A stretch of DNA of 40,926 nt from Thermoleophilia bacterium (lineage in GTDB: Bacteria; Actinomycetota; Thermoleophilia; Miltoncostaeales; Miltoncostaeaceae), in contig JADHKZ010000003.1 in assembly GCA_016780995.1 (NCBI GenBank), positions 1-40,926 of the forward strand, read 5' to 3'. Below the pieces are notes generated by a model. That model worked only from the letters and a program-made list of their open reading frames with translations. It did no database searches and was not told where the DNA came from. Made by a program: the position numbers and the translations under genes. Positions 33,310 to 40,202 of the stretch are shown here, in pieces; within the stretch, counting starts at the first letter, position 1, and the number at the start of each line of letters is the position of its first letter.

Positions 33310-33978
33310 TCAGCCCAGGTCGTCGGGCTCGAGCGGCACGCCCAGCTCGCGGCGGCCCGCGAACAGGTCGTTCAGGCGATCGCGCAGCTCCAGGTCGCCG
33401 TGGTAGCGCGCCACCAGCGCCCACTCGTCGGCCAGCAGCAGGGGCACGCCGCCCACCTCGCGCTCGTCGTCGGCGATGTCGTCGTCCACGTCGAGGGGGA
33501 TCTCGGTCATGTGGTGCCCGGTGGCGTCCACGAAGAAGTAGTCGTTGAGCCGGTCGCGCACGTCCATGTCGGGGCAGGTGACCGCCATCTCGGCCCACGC
33601 CGCCGCCAGCAGGGCCACGTGGCCCTGCCGCGTGCGCACCACCGCACGCTCGTGGTCGTGGTCACCGTGCGTGTGCCACGACACCTCCTCGGTGAGGCCG
33701 CCGTCCAGTTGCTGCTCGAGGCGGTGCGACACCCCCTCGCGGATGAGCGATGCCCGGATGGCGAACACCTCCTCGTCGGCGTCGTCCGGAAGGGCCACCC
33801 GGAACACCTCCTCGCCCGCGGCCGTGCCGCCGTGGCGGACGATGATCTCGGCCACCGTGCGCAGGGGATCCTCGGCCTTGCCCTGGGCGCGATCGCCCGA
33901 CGACTCGGCCTCCGCGTAGCGGAACAGCCGCCGGAACTCGCCCGCCGACATGGGCCCCACCTGCACCTCGATGCTCAC
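33310..33978 (-). CDS. Acidic 222-residue protein with internal repeat, unknown function
   Basis: I do not recognise this family. It is strongly acidic, has no membrane segment, and contains a His/Asp-rich WHTHGDHDHER stretch near residue 101 that could bind metal. About 40 residues are repeated: 128-166 and 183-220, with the shared RDRLND(Y/L)F followed by PLDVDD or PLEPDD. The GTG start at 33978 overlaps the RarA stop by four bases and the stop is four bases before the ThyX-like gene, so it is an operon member. A role with RarA or the ThyX-like protein is only suggested by position. Confidence 0.75.
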   Translation of the reverse strand: MSIEVQVGPMSAGEFRRLFRYAEAESSGDRAQGKAEDPLRTVAEIIVRHGGTAAGEEVFRVALPDDADEEVFAIRASLIREGVSHRLEQQLDGGLTEEVSWHTHGDHDHERAVVRTRQGHVALLAAAWAEMAVTCPDMDVRDRLNDYFFVDATGHHMTEIPLDVDDDIADDEREVGGVPLLLADEWALVARYHGDLELRDRLNDLFAGRRELGVPLEPDDLG

Positions 33979-35342
33979 CCGTGATCCTCCGTATCGCCTG
34001 ACGGCGCCATCGTGTCAGACCCCGCGGCGCCGCGGGCACGCGTGCGCAGCGCGGCCAGGCGCGCCGCAAGCTCGCCCTCGGCACCCATGCCGCCGGGCGC
34101 GAAGAAGGTCACGTCCTCCATGCCCTCGGGCATGCACGAGTCGCCCGTCACGCGGCCCGGAGCCCCATGCGGATTGGCGTATCCCGTGCCGTGCCCCAGG
34201 TTGTCGCGGTTGGCCGGGCTGGCGTCGCGCAGCGCCAGCGGGGGCACCCGCGCGCCCTCGTGGCGCACGTGCGCCAGGGCGGCGTCGATGCCCCGGTAGG
34301 AGGCGTCGCTCTTGGGCGCCAGTGCAAGGTACGTGGCAGCCTGGGCCAGGTTGATCCGCGCCTCGGGCAGGCCCACGAACTCCAGCGCCCTGGCCGCCGC
34401 CACGGCCACCTCGAGTGCCTGTGGGTCGGCGTTGCCCACGTCCTCGCTGGCCGCCACGATCATCCGCCGCGCGATGAACTTGGGGTCCTCGCCCCCCTCC
34501 AGCATCACGGCCATCCAGTAGAGCGCGGCGTCGGGGTCGCTGCCGCGGAGCGACTTGATGAACGCCGACGCCACGTTGTAGTGCTGGTCGCCGTCCTTGT
34601 CGTACACCACCGCCCGCCCGCCGGCCGCGCGCTCCACCACCTCGGGGGTGACCGGCGCGTCGCCCGCCAGGCCCGCGGACGCCTCCAGCAGGTTCAGGGC
34701 GTAGCGCGCATCGCCGCCCGCCATGCGCACGACGGCCGCCCGCGCCTCGGGAACCACCACCACCTCGCCCGCCAGGCCGCGCTCATCCGCCACCGCGCGG
34801 TCCACCAGCGCCGACACCTCATCGGGGCCCAGCGCGTGAAGCTGCAGCACCCGCATGCGCGACACCAACGCGGCGTTCACCTCGTAGAAGGGGTTCTCGG
34901 TGGTGGCGCCGATCAGCACCACCAGCCCGTCCTCCACCGCTGGCAGCAGGGCGTCCTGCTGGCTCTTGGTGAACCGGTGGATCTCGTCGATGAACAGCAC
35001 GGTGCGCGTGCCCGCGACCAGCCGGTCGCGCGCCCGCTGCATGACGGCCCGCACGTCGGCCAGCCCCGCCGACACCGCGGACAACTCCTCGAACTCCGCG
35101 CGCGTGGCGGTGGCCACCAGCCGGGCCAGGGTGGTCTTGCCGGTGCCCGGCGGTCCGTAGAGCACCAGCGATGGCACCTCGTCGGCGGCGATCGCACGCC
35201 GCAGGAATCCCTCGGGGCCCAGTTGATCGGCATGGCCCGCCACCTCGTCCAGCGTGCGCGGCCGCATGCGGGCCGCCAGCGGCCGCGCGCCCTGCAGGCC
35301 GCGCTCCACGGCGTCGCCGAACAGGTCGGGCGGCTGGGTCAC
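33975..35342 (-). CDS. rarA: Replication-associated recombination protein A (RarA/MgsA)
   Basis: This 455-residue AAA+ ATPase acts at stalled replication forks together with SSB. Motifs: RPRTLDEVAGHADQLG at the N-terminus, Walker A YGPPGTGKTTLA (about 57), Walker B TVLFIDEIHRFTKSQQD, sensor 1 IGATTENPFYEVN, and the C-terminal YNVASAFIKSLRGSDPDAALYWMAVMLEGGEDPKF region (continuous in the protein), typical of the MgsA/WRNIP1 tetramerisation domain. The GTG at 35342 overlaps the zinc-ribbon stop (GTGA). Length and motif set are normal for the family. Confidence 0.93.
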   Translation of the reverse strand: MTQPPDLFGDAVERGLQGARPLAARMRPRTLDEVAGHADQLGPEGFLRRAIAADEVPSLVLYGPPGTGKTTLARLVATATRAEFEELSAVSAGLADVRAVMQRARDRLVAGTRTVLFIDEIHRFTKSQQDALLPAVEDGLVVLIGATTENPFYEVNAALVSRMRVLQLHALGPDEVSALVDRAVADERGLAGEVVVVPEARAAVVRMAGGDARYALNLLEASAGLAGDAPVTPEVVERAAGGRAVVYDKDGDQHYNVASAFIKSLRGSDPDAALYWMAVMLEGGEDPKFIARRMIVAASEDVGNADPQALEVAVAAARALEFVGLPEARINLAQAATYLALAPKSDASYRGIDAALAHVRHEGARVPPLALRDASPANRDNLGHGTGYANPHGAPGRVTGDSCMPEGMEDVTFFAPGGMGAEGELAARLAALRTRARGAAGSDTMAPSGDTEDHG

Positions 35343-35623
35343 TCGGTGTCGTCCGGCCGGGGCAGGTCGTCGGGCAGCGGCTCCCCGGGGTTGGCACGGA
35401 TCCACGACACCTTCAGGTACAGGTCGCGATCGGAGATGTCGGGATCGAGGTCGAACCCGGTCATGCATAGCGGGCAGAGGGTGGCATTGGAGAACTCGGG
35501 GATGCCGTCGGCATCGGTGTTGCCGGTGGGGAAGAGCACGAGGTCGCCCCAGCACTCGGGCGTGGGGCACCTGACCCGGGCATCGGGGTTCACGAACGCG
35601 CTCTTGGGAATGTGATCGGCCAT
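35339..35623 (-). CDS. Small zinc-ribbon-like protein, unknown function
   Basis: This 94-residue protein has four Cys in a C-x4-C...C-x2-C layout (Cys 19, 24, 50, 53), a probable zinc ribbon, followed by an acidic tail. The ATG at 35623 has a GGAGG site. It starts the long minus-strand run that includes rarA. No family is recognised; a nucleic-acid or protein-binding adaptor is the usual use of such ribbons. Confidence 0.75.
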   Translation of the reverse strand: MADHIPKSAFVNPDARVRCPTPECWGDLVLFPTGNTDADGIPEFSNATLCPLCMTGFDLDPDISDRDLYLKVSWIRANPGEPLPDDLPRPDDTE

Positions 35624-35723
35624 GCCGTACGCGCCTCCACCGGTGCGGGCCGCCCGCTATGGTCGGACGCCAGCCGTCCGGGGTCCGAGGTTACGCACCC
35701 GCGGCGCATCGCGGTCTAATTGG

Positions 35724-35774
35724 TACTATTGCCACCGGATTTACCGGGAAACAAGTAACGAGGCGAGAAACCCG
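35724..35774 (+). promoter_or_regulatory. Promoter and leader of the cysteine operon
   Basis: The 150-base divergent gap holds an AT-rich core. TACTAT (35724-35729) is a good -10 candidate, 45 bases before ATG 35775. The leader includes CCGG-ATTTA-CCGG (35736-35748), a short self-complementary element that could be a regulator site, and a GAGGCGAG ribosome site. No good -35 is seen. Confidence 0.35.
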
Positions 35775-36965
35775 ATGTCCCCGAGCTACCAGGACCTGCT
35801 GGCTGCGGCCCGCGAGGCGATCCCCGAGGTGGAGCCCTCCGACGTGGCCCCGCGCGTGGAGGCCGGCGATGGCCCCCTCATCATCGACGTTCGCGAGACC
35901 GGCGAGTGGGATCAGGGCCACCTGCCCGGCTCCGTGCATATCCCGCGTGGCTTCCTGGAGAGCCGCATCGGCACCGTGGCACCCGACCACGACCGGGAGC
36001 TGCTCATCTCGTGCGCCAGCGGGCAGCGGTCGCTGCTGGCCGCCGTGACCCTGCGCGACATGGGATTCACCAACGTGTCCAACCTTGCCGGTGGCTTCGC
36101 CCGCTGGAAGCAGAACAACTACCCCGTGCAGGTGCCGCGCATCCTCACGCCCGCCCAGCGCTCGCGCTACTCGCGCCACATCCTCATCCCCGAGGTGGGC
36201 GAGGAGGGCCAGCTCAAGCTGCTCGACAGCAAGGCGCTCCTCATCGGCGCAGGTGGCCTGGGTTCCCCCGCGGCCTACTACCTGGCGGCCGCGGGCGTGG
36301 GCACCATCGGCCTGGTGGACGACGACGTGGTGGACGAGAGCAACCTGCAGCGGCAGATCATCCACACCACCGACCGCGTGGGCGTGAACAAGGGCGAGAG
36401 CGCCGAGGAGGCCATCCGCGCGCTCAACCCCGGGGTGCAGGTGAACGTGCACCCGTTCCGCGTGAATCGCGACAACGTGCTGGACCTGCTGTCGGAGTAC
36501 GACGTGGTGGTGGACGGCGCCGACAACTTCCCCACCCGCTACCTGCTGGCCGATGCCGCGCTGATGACCAACACGCCGCTGGTGCACGCCAGCATCCTGC
36601 GGTTCGAGGGCCACGCGTCGGTGTTCCAGCCCTACGACGGCCCCTGCTACCGGTGCCTGTTCCCCGAGCCCCCGCCGCCCGACCTGGCCCCCTCGTGCGG
36701 CGAGGCCGGCGTGCTGGGCGTGCTGTGCGGCGTGATGGGGAACATCCAGGCCACCGAGGCCATCAAGGTGCTGCTGGGGATCGGCGACACCCTGTCGGGC
36801 CGCCTGCTCATCTACGACGCCCTGGGCATGACCTTCACGGAGCTGAAGGTGCGGCGCGACCCCGACTGCCCCTCGTGCGGCCCCAACGCCGACCTGCAGC
36901 TGCGCGACTACGAGGCCTGGTGCGCGGGCGTGGGCAGCCACGACCACGCGGGGGCCACCGCGTGA
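35775..36965 (+). CDS. moeZ: Rhodanese / MoeB-type E1-like activating enzyme fusion (MoeZ-like)
   Basis: This 396-residue enzyme would adenylylate the C-terminal Gly of the carrier protein CysO and transfer sulfur to it as thiocarboxylate. A rhodanese domain fills residues 5-118, with the persulfide Cys 80 in ISCASGQRS. The E1 domain follows from about 130: IPEVGEEGQLKLLDSKALLI, GAGGLGSPAAYYLAAAGVG (nucleotide loop), DESNLQRQIIH, and zinc pairs CYRC and CPSC. The usual MoeZ order is E1 then rhodanese; here it is reversed. ATG 35775 has a ribosome site. The gene leads an operon with CysO, CysM and Mec. Confidence 0.92.
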   Translation: MSPSYQDLLAAAREAIPEVEPSDVAPRVEAGDGPLIIDVRETGEWDQGHLPGSVHIPRGFLESRIGTVAPDHDRELLISCASGQRSLLAAVTLRDMGFTNVSNLAGGFARWKQNNYPVQVPRILTPAQRSRYSRHILIPEVGEEGQLKLLDSKALLIGAGGLGSPAAYYLAAAGVGTIGLVDDDVVDESNLQRQIIHTTDRVGVNKGESAEEAIRALNPGVQVNVHPFRVNRDNVLDLLSEYDVVVDGADNFPTRYLLADAALMTNTPLVHASILRFEGHASVFQPYDGPCYRCLFPEPPPPDLAPSCGEAGVLGVLCGVMGNIQATEAIKVLLGIGDTLSGRLLIYDALGMTFTELKVRRDPDCPSCGPNADLQLRDYEAWCAGVGSHDHAGATA

Positions 36966-37240
36966 GCACGGTGAAGATCCCGCCGGTGCTGCGGCAGGCC
37001 GTGGGCGGCGAGCGCACGGTGGAGGTAGGGGGCTCCACCATGGGCGAGGTGCTGGAGGCGCTGTGCGCCCAGTACCCGGCGGTGGGCGGGCAGATCCTCA
37101 CGGCCGACGGCGAGCTCCACAAGTACGTGAACGTGTACGTGAACGATGAGGACGCACGCCTGCTGCAGTGGATCGATACCCCGGTGGGCGACGCCGACAC
37201 CGTGATGATCCTGCCGGCCATGGCGGGGGGCGCCCGATGA
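36962..37240 (+). CDS. cysO: CysO/MoaD-like sulfur-carrier protein with two residues after Gly-Gly
   Basis: This 92-residue ubiquitin-fold carrier delivers sulfide to O-phosphoserine bound in CysM. Fold-typical parts are KIPPVLRQAVGG, VLEALCAQYPAVGG, HKYVNVYVNDEDARLL and the end VMILPAMAGG. Unlike M. tuberculosis CysO, which ends in Gly-Gly, it continues with Ala-Arg, so Gly 90 is not the free C-terminus. Removal of the last two residues, perhaps by Mec, would be needed before activation. GTG 36962 overlaps the E1 stop and its stop overlaps the cysM ATG, both by four bases. Confidence 0.9.
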   Translation: MSTVKIPPVLRQAVGGERTVEVGGSTMGEVLEALCAQYPAVGGQILTADGELHKYVNVYVNDEDARLLQWIDTPVGDADTVMILPAMAGGAR

Positions 37241-38202
37241 GCCGGTCGGGCCTCGAGGCCCCGCCCCTCGCGGTGTCGGAGGACATCGTGGCCTCCATCG
37301 GCGATACCCCGCTCATCGACGTGTCGGGTCTCTCGCCCAACCCCGACGTGCGCATCCTGGCGAAGATGGAGAGCCACAACCCCACGGGCTCGATCAAGGA
37401 CCGCACGGCCAAGGGCCTGATCGACGATGCCGAGGCGCGCGGCGTGCTGCGCCCCGGCGACACCATCATGGAGCCCACCTCCGGGAACACCGGCATCTCG
37501 CTGGCAATGATCGCCCGGGTGCGCGGCTACAAGCTGGTGGCGGTGATGCCCGACAACGTCACCGAGGAGCGCCGCCGCCTGCTGCAGATCTACGGCGCCG
37601 AGATCGTCGAGAGCCCCGGCGAGACCGGCTCCAACGGATCGGTGGAGATGGCGCGGCGCCTGTCGGAGGACGAGGGCATCCCCATGCTCTTCCAGTACGG
37701 CAACCCGGCCAACCCCCGCGCGCACTACGAGGGCACCGCCGCGGAGATCCTGCGCGACTGCCCCGAGCTCGACGTCTTCGTGGCCGGGCTTGGCACAGGC
37801 GGCACCCTCATGGGGTGCTCACGGCGCCTGAAGGAGCACCGGGCCGACATCCAGGTGATCGCCTGCGAGCCCATGCAGGGCGACCCCGTGAGCGGCCTCC
37901 GCAGCCTGGACGACGGCTTCATCCCCCCCATCCTCGACCTGTCGCGGCTCGACCGGAAGTTGCTGGTGGAGAACATGGACGCCATCGTCATGACCCGGCG
38001 CCTGGCCAGCGAGCACGGCATCTTCGCGGGGGTGTCCAGCGGCGCGGTCATGCACACCTGTGCGCGCGTGGCGCAGGGCATGGACCACGGCACCATCGTG
38101 GGCATCATCTGCGATGGCGGCTGGAAGTACCTGTCAGCAGGCATCTGGACCGACGAGATCGAGTCGGTGGAGGAGACGCTCGACAACGGCGTCTTCTGGT
38201 AG
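37237..38202 (+). CDS. cysM: Cysteine synthase CysM (CysO-dependent type)
   Basis: This PLP enzyme of 321 residues joins sulfide from CysO thiocarboxylate to an activated serine. The PLP Lys is 54 in NPTGSIKDRTAKG; the TSGNTG loop (81-86) and GLGTGGTLMG phosphate loop are intact. In M. tuberculosis CysM the acceptor is O-phosphoserine, and the C-terminal segment closes the active site; here the end is EIESVEETLDNGVFW. The flanking cysO and mec genes indicate the CysO-dependent type rather than CysK. The ATG overlaps the cysO stop by four bases. Confidence 0.93.
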   Translation: MSRSGLEAPPLAVSEDIVASIGDTPLIDVSGLSPNPDVRILAKMESHNPTGSIKDRTAKGLIDDAEARGVLRPGDTIMEPTSGNTGISLAMIARVRGYKLVAVMPDNVTEERRRLLQIYGAEIVESPGETGSNGSVEMARRLSEDEGIPMLFQYGNPANPRAHYEGTAAEILRDCPELDVFVAGLGTGGTLMGCSRRLKEHRADIQVIACEPMQGDPVSGLRSLDDGFIPPILDLSRLDRKLLVENMDAIVMTRRLASEHGIFAGVSSGAVMHTCARVAQGMDHGTIVGIICDGGWKYLSAGIWTDEIESVEETLDNGVFW

Positions 38203-38215
38203 CGCGGGTCCCGGG

Positions 38216-38626
38216 GTGCGGATCACGCGGGCGCAGGCCGACGCCCTCATCGCGCATGCACGCGGGGAGTTCCCCAATGAGTGCTGTGGCCTGATCGCGG
38301 GCCGCGACGGGGCGGCCACCCGCGTGCTGCCGGCAACCAATGCCGAGGGCACGCCGTTCATGTACGTCATGGACCCGCACGAGCAGATGCAGCTCATGGA
38401 CGACATCGACGATGCCGGCGAGGACCTGCTGGCCATCTATCACTCGCACACCCGCTCGGCGGCCTATCCCTCGCGCACCGACGTGGACCTGGCCTTCTTC
38501 GCCGAGCCGCTCTACGTGATCGTGTCGCTGCAGGACGCCGACCAGCCGCTCATCCGGGCCTTCCGCCTCGACCGCACCGCCGCCGAGGGCGAGCAGATCG
38601 CCGAGGAGCCGGTGGAGGTCTCCTAG
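38216..38626 (+). CDS. mec: Mec-type JAMM metalloprotease
   Basis: This 136-residue zinc protease would release cysteine from the CysO-cysteine adduct. The JAMM motif is complete: Glu 22 in NECCGL, then HSHTRSAAYPSRTD with His 76, His 78, Ser 86 and Asp 89 (H-x-H-x7-S-x2-D). GTG 38216, 13 bases after the cysM stop, is the first sensible start. With the three upstream genes it completes the pathway first described in M. tuberculosis. It may also trim the Ala-Arg end of this CysO; that is inferred. Confidence 0.92.
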   Translation: MRITRAQADALIAHARGEFPNECCGLIAGRDGAATRVLPATNAEGTPFMYVMDPHEQMQLMDDIDDAGEDLLAIYHSHTRSAAYPSRTDVDLAFFAEPLYVIVSLQDADQPLIRAFRLDRTAAEGEQIAEEPVEVS

Positions 38627-38635
38627 GCCTCCACC
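38611..38635. terminator. Two-way terminator over overlapping stop codons
   Basis: GGTGGAGGTC (38611-38620) pairs with GGCCTCCACC (38626-38635), ten base pairs with one G-T, and a five-base loop. The loop and adjacent base contain CTAG, whose two strands supply the stops of mec and the carbonic anhydrase. Confidence 0.6.
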
Positions 38636-39129
38636 TCGTCCAGCCGACCGGTGGTCACGTCGTACACGAACCCCCGCACCTGGTCGGTGTAGGGGATGAA
38701 CCGGCTCGTGCGCACGCGGCGCATGGACATGCGCAGGTCCTCCTCGGTGTCGGCGAAGGTCTCCACCGCCCAGGTGGGCCGGATGCCCGTCTCGTTGTGC
38801 AGCGAGCGCAGCAGCTCGTCGTCGGTGAACCGGAGCATCCCGCAGTCGGTGTGGTGGATGAGGATGATCTCCCGGGTGCCCAGGAACCGCTGCGAGATGC
38901 ACAGCGAGCGGATCATGTCGTCGGTCACCGTGCCGCCGGCGTTGCGCATGTAGTGCGCCTCGCCCGGTCGCAGCCCCAGCAGGGCCTGGGGGTTGAGGCG
39001 CGAGTCCATGCACGCCACCACGGCCAGCTTGAGCGTGGGCTCCACGCCCAGGTCGCCCTGGGTGAACGAGGCCGCCCACTCCTTGGAGTAATGGAGGAGA
39101 TCGTCTGTCGCGCTCATCCGCTGAATCAT
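38623..39129 (-). CDS. Beta-carbonic anhydrase
   Basis: This 168-residue zinc enzyme interconverts CO2 and bicarbonate. The zinc ligands are Cys 40 in ACMDSR, His 93 and Cys 96 in HHTDC, and the Asp 42-Arg 44 dyad is present. GEAHYMRNAGGTVTDDMIRS is typical of the smaller type of beta enzyme found in actinobacteria and mycobacteria. The ATG at 39129 is the first start; a second ATG at 39117 (MSATDDLLHYSKEW) is equally likely. It is 22 bases after the SbtA-like gene, and its stop overlaps the mec stop by four bases on the other strand. Confidence 0.92.
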   Translation of the reverse strand: MIQRMSATDDLLHYSKEWAASFTQGDLGVEPTLKLAVVACMDSRLNPQALLGLRPGEAHYMRNAGGTVTDDMIRSLCISQRFLGTREIILIHHTDCGMLRFTDDELLRSLHNETGIRPTWAVETFADTEEDLRMSMRRVRTSRFIPYTDQVRGFVYDVTTGRLDEVEA

Positions 39130-39150
39130 GCCCGGTGGCGCGGGCGCCGC

Positions 39151-40119
39151 CTAGCCGCCGATCGCCCCGGCCATCCAGAAGAAGAGGGGTATGCCGGCGA
39201 TGAGGTTGAACGGGAAGGTGATGCCCAGCGCCGCGGTGAGGTACAGCGCGGGGTTGGCATCGGGCAGCGCGATGCGCACGGCGGCGGGCGCGGCGATGTA
39301 CGACGCGCTGGCGGCCATCACGCCCACGATCGTTGCCCCGCCTACGGAGAGCCCCGACATGGTGGCCAGGGTCACGCCCAGCGTGCCGTTCACCAGCGGG
39401 ATGGCCACGCCCATCACCACCAGGCGCGCGCCGAACGCCCGCAGGCTCGACGCCCGCTTGGCCACCGTCACGCCGAGCTCGATCAGGAAGAGCGTGAGCG
39501 CGCCGTAGAACAGGCCGTTGAACAGTGGGTCCACGAGTTCCATGCGCTGCGGGCCGGCGATCCAACCGATGAAGAGGCCGCCGGCCAGCAGCACGATGCT
39601 GCGGCCCAGGATGGCTTCCTTCAGGGCTTCCTTCCAGCCGCCGCCCTCACCGCCCACTTCCGACGACGCCAGGGTGAGCGCCACGACGATCCCGGGGATC
39701 TCCAGCAGCGCCAGCAGGGCGGGGGCGAAGCCCTCCACGAACACCCCGCTGTCGCCCAGCACGGTGAGCGCCGCGGCGAAGGTGACCGCGCTCACCGAGC
39801 CGTAGTGGGCGGCCAGTGCGCAGGCGTCGACCTTGCCGATGGGCAGGATGCGCTTGGCCATCACGTAGGCCACCAGCGGCGTGATGATGCCGAGCCCGAT
39901 CGTCACCAGCAGCGGCACCAGGATGTCGCCCACCTGCTCCTGGGCCAGCGCGGTGCCGCCCTTGAAGCCGATGGCCAGCAGCAGGTAGATGGAAAGGCTG
40001 GTGGACAGCGCCTTGGGGAGGCGCAGGTCGCTGCCGAGGGCCGTGGCGAGCACCGCGAGGATGAACGCCAGGATCATCGGCGACGCGAGTGTGTTGACCA
40101 GAAGGTCGGCCGCGGGCAC
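39151..40119 (-). CDS. sbtA: SbtA-like sodium-dependent bicarbonate transporter
   Basis: This 322-residue membrane protein has about ten hydrophobic segments in two inverted halves. Family-like stretches are LRLPKALSTSLSIYLLLAIGFKGG, here in the first half, HYGSVSAVTFAAAL, and LFYGALTLFLIELGVTVA with MAASASYIAAPAAVRIALP in the second. SbtA takes up bicarbonate with sodium in cyanobacteria. No SbtB-type PII regulator is adjacent. GTG 40119 has a TAGCCT hexamer six bases upstream. The next gene downstream, with a 21-base gap, is a carbonic anhydrase, which supports bicarbonate as the substrate. Confidence 0.88.
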   Translation of the reverse strand: MPAADLLVNTLASPMILAFILAVLATALGSDLRLPKALSTSLSIYLLLAIGFKGGTALAQEQVGDILVPLLVTIGLGIITPLVAYVMAKRILPIGKVDACALAAHYGSVSAVTFAAALTVLGDSGVFVEGFAPALLALLEIPGIVVALTLASSEVGGEGGGWKEALKEAILGRSIVLLAGGLFIGWIAGPQRMELVDPLFNGLFYGALTLFLIELGVTVAKRASSLRAFGARLVVMGVAIPLVNGTLGVTLATMSGLSVGGATIVGVMAASASYIAAPAAVRIALPDANPALYLTAALGITFPFNLIAGIPLFFWMAGAIGG

Positions 40120-40125
40120 GGGGGC

Positions 40126-40131
40126 AGGCTA
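40126..40131 (-). promoter_or_regulatory. Leaderless-type -10 element of the sbtA operon
   Basis: TAGCCT on the minus strand, six bases before GTG 40119. No ribosome site is seen. Confidence 0.45.
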
Positions 40132-40164
40132 GCCGCGCGACGCGGCGCCCACCCGGGAACGGTT

Positions 40165-40193
40165 GGCGGCGGGGCGCGCCCTGCCCCGCCGCC
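40165..40193 (-). terminator. GC-rich hairpin after the charged-tail gene
   Basis: GGCGGCGGGGC (40165-40175) and GCCCCGCCGCC (40183-40193) form a perfect 11-base stem with a seven-base loop, ten bases after the stop at 40203. CCCGGG on each side can extend the structure. It separates the gene from the sbtA operon. Confidence 0.6.
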
Positions 40194-40202
40194 GCCCGGG
40201 AG

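Noticed and set aside
35690-35760. A riboswitch in front of the cysteine operon
   Set aside because: The leader is only about 40 bases and shows one short self-complementary element, too little for a known SAM or cysteine-related riboswitch.
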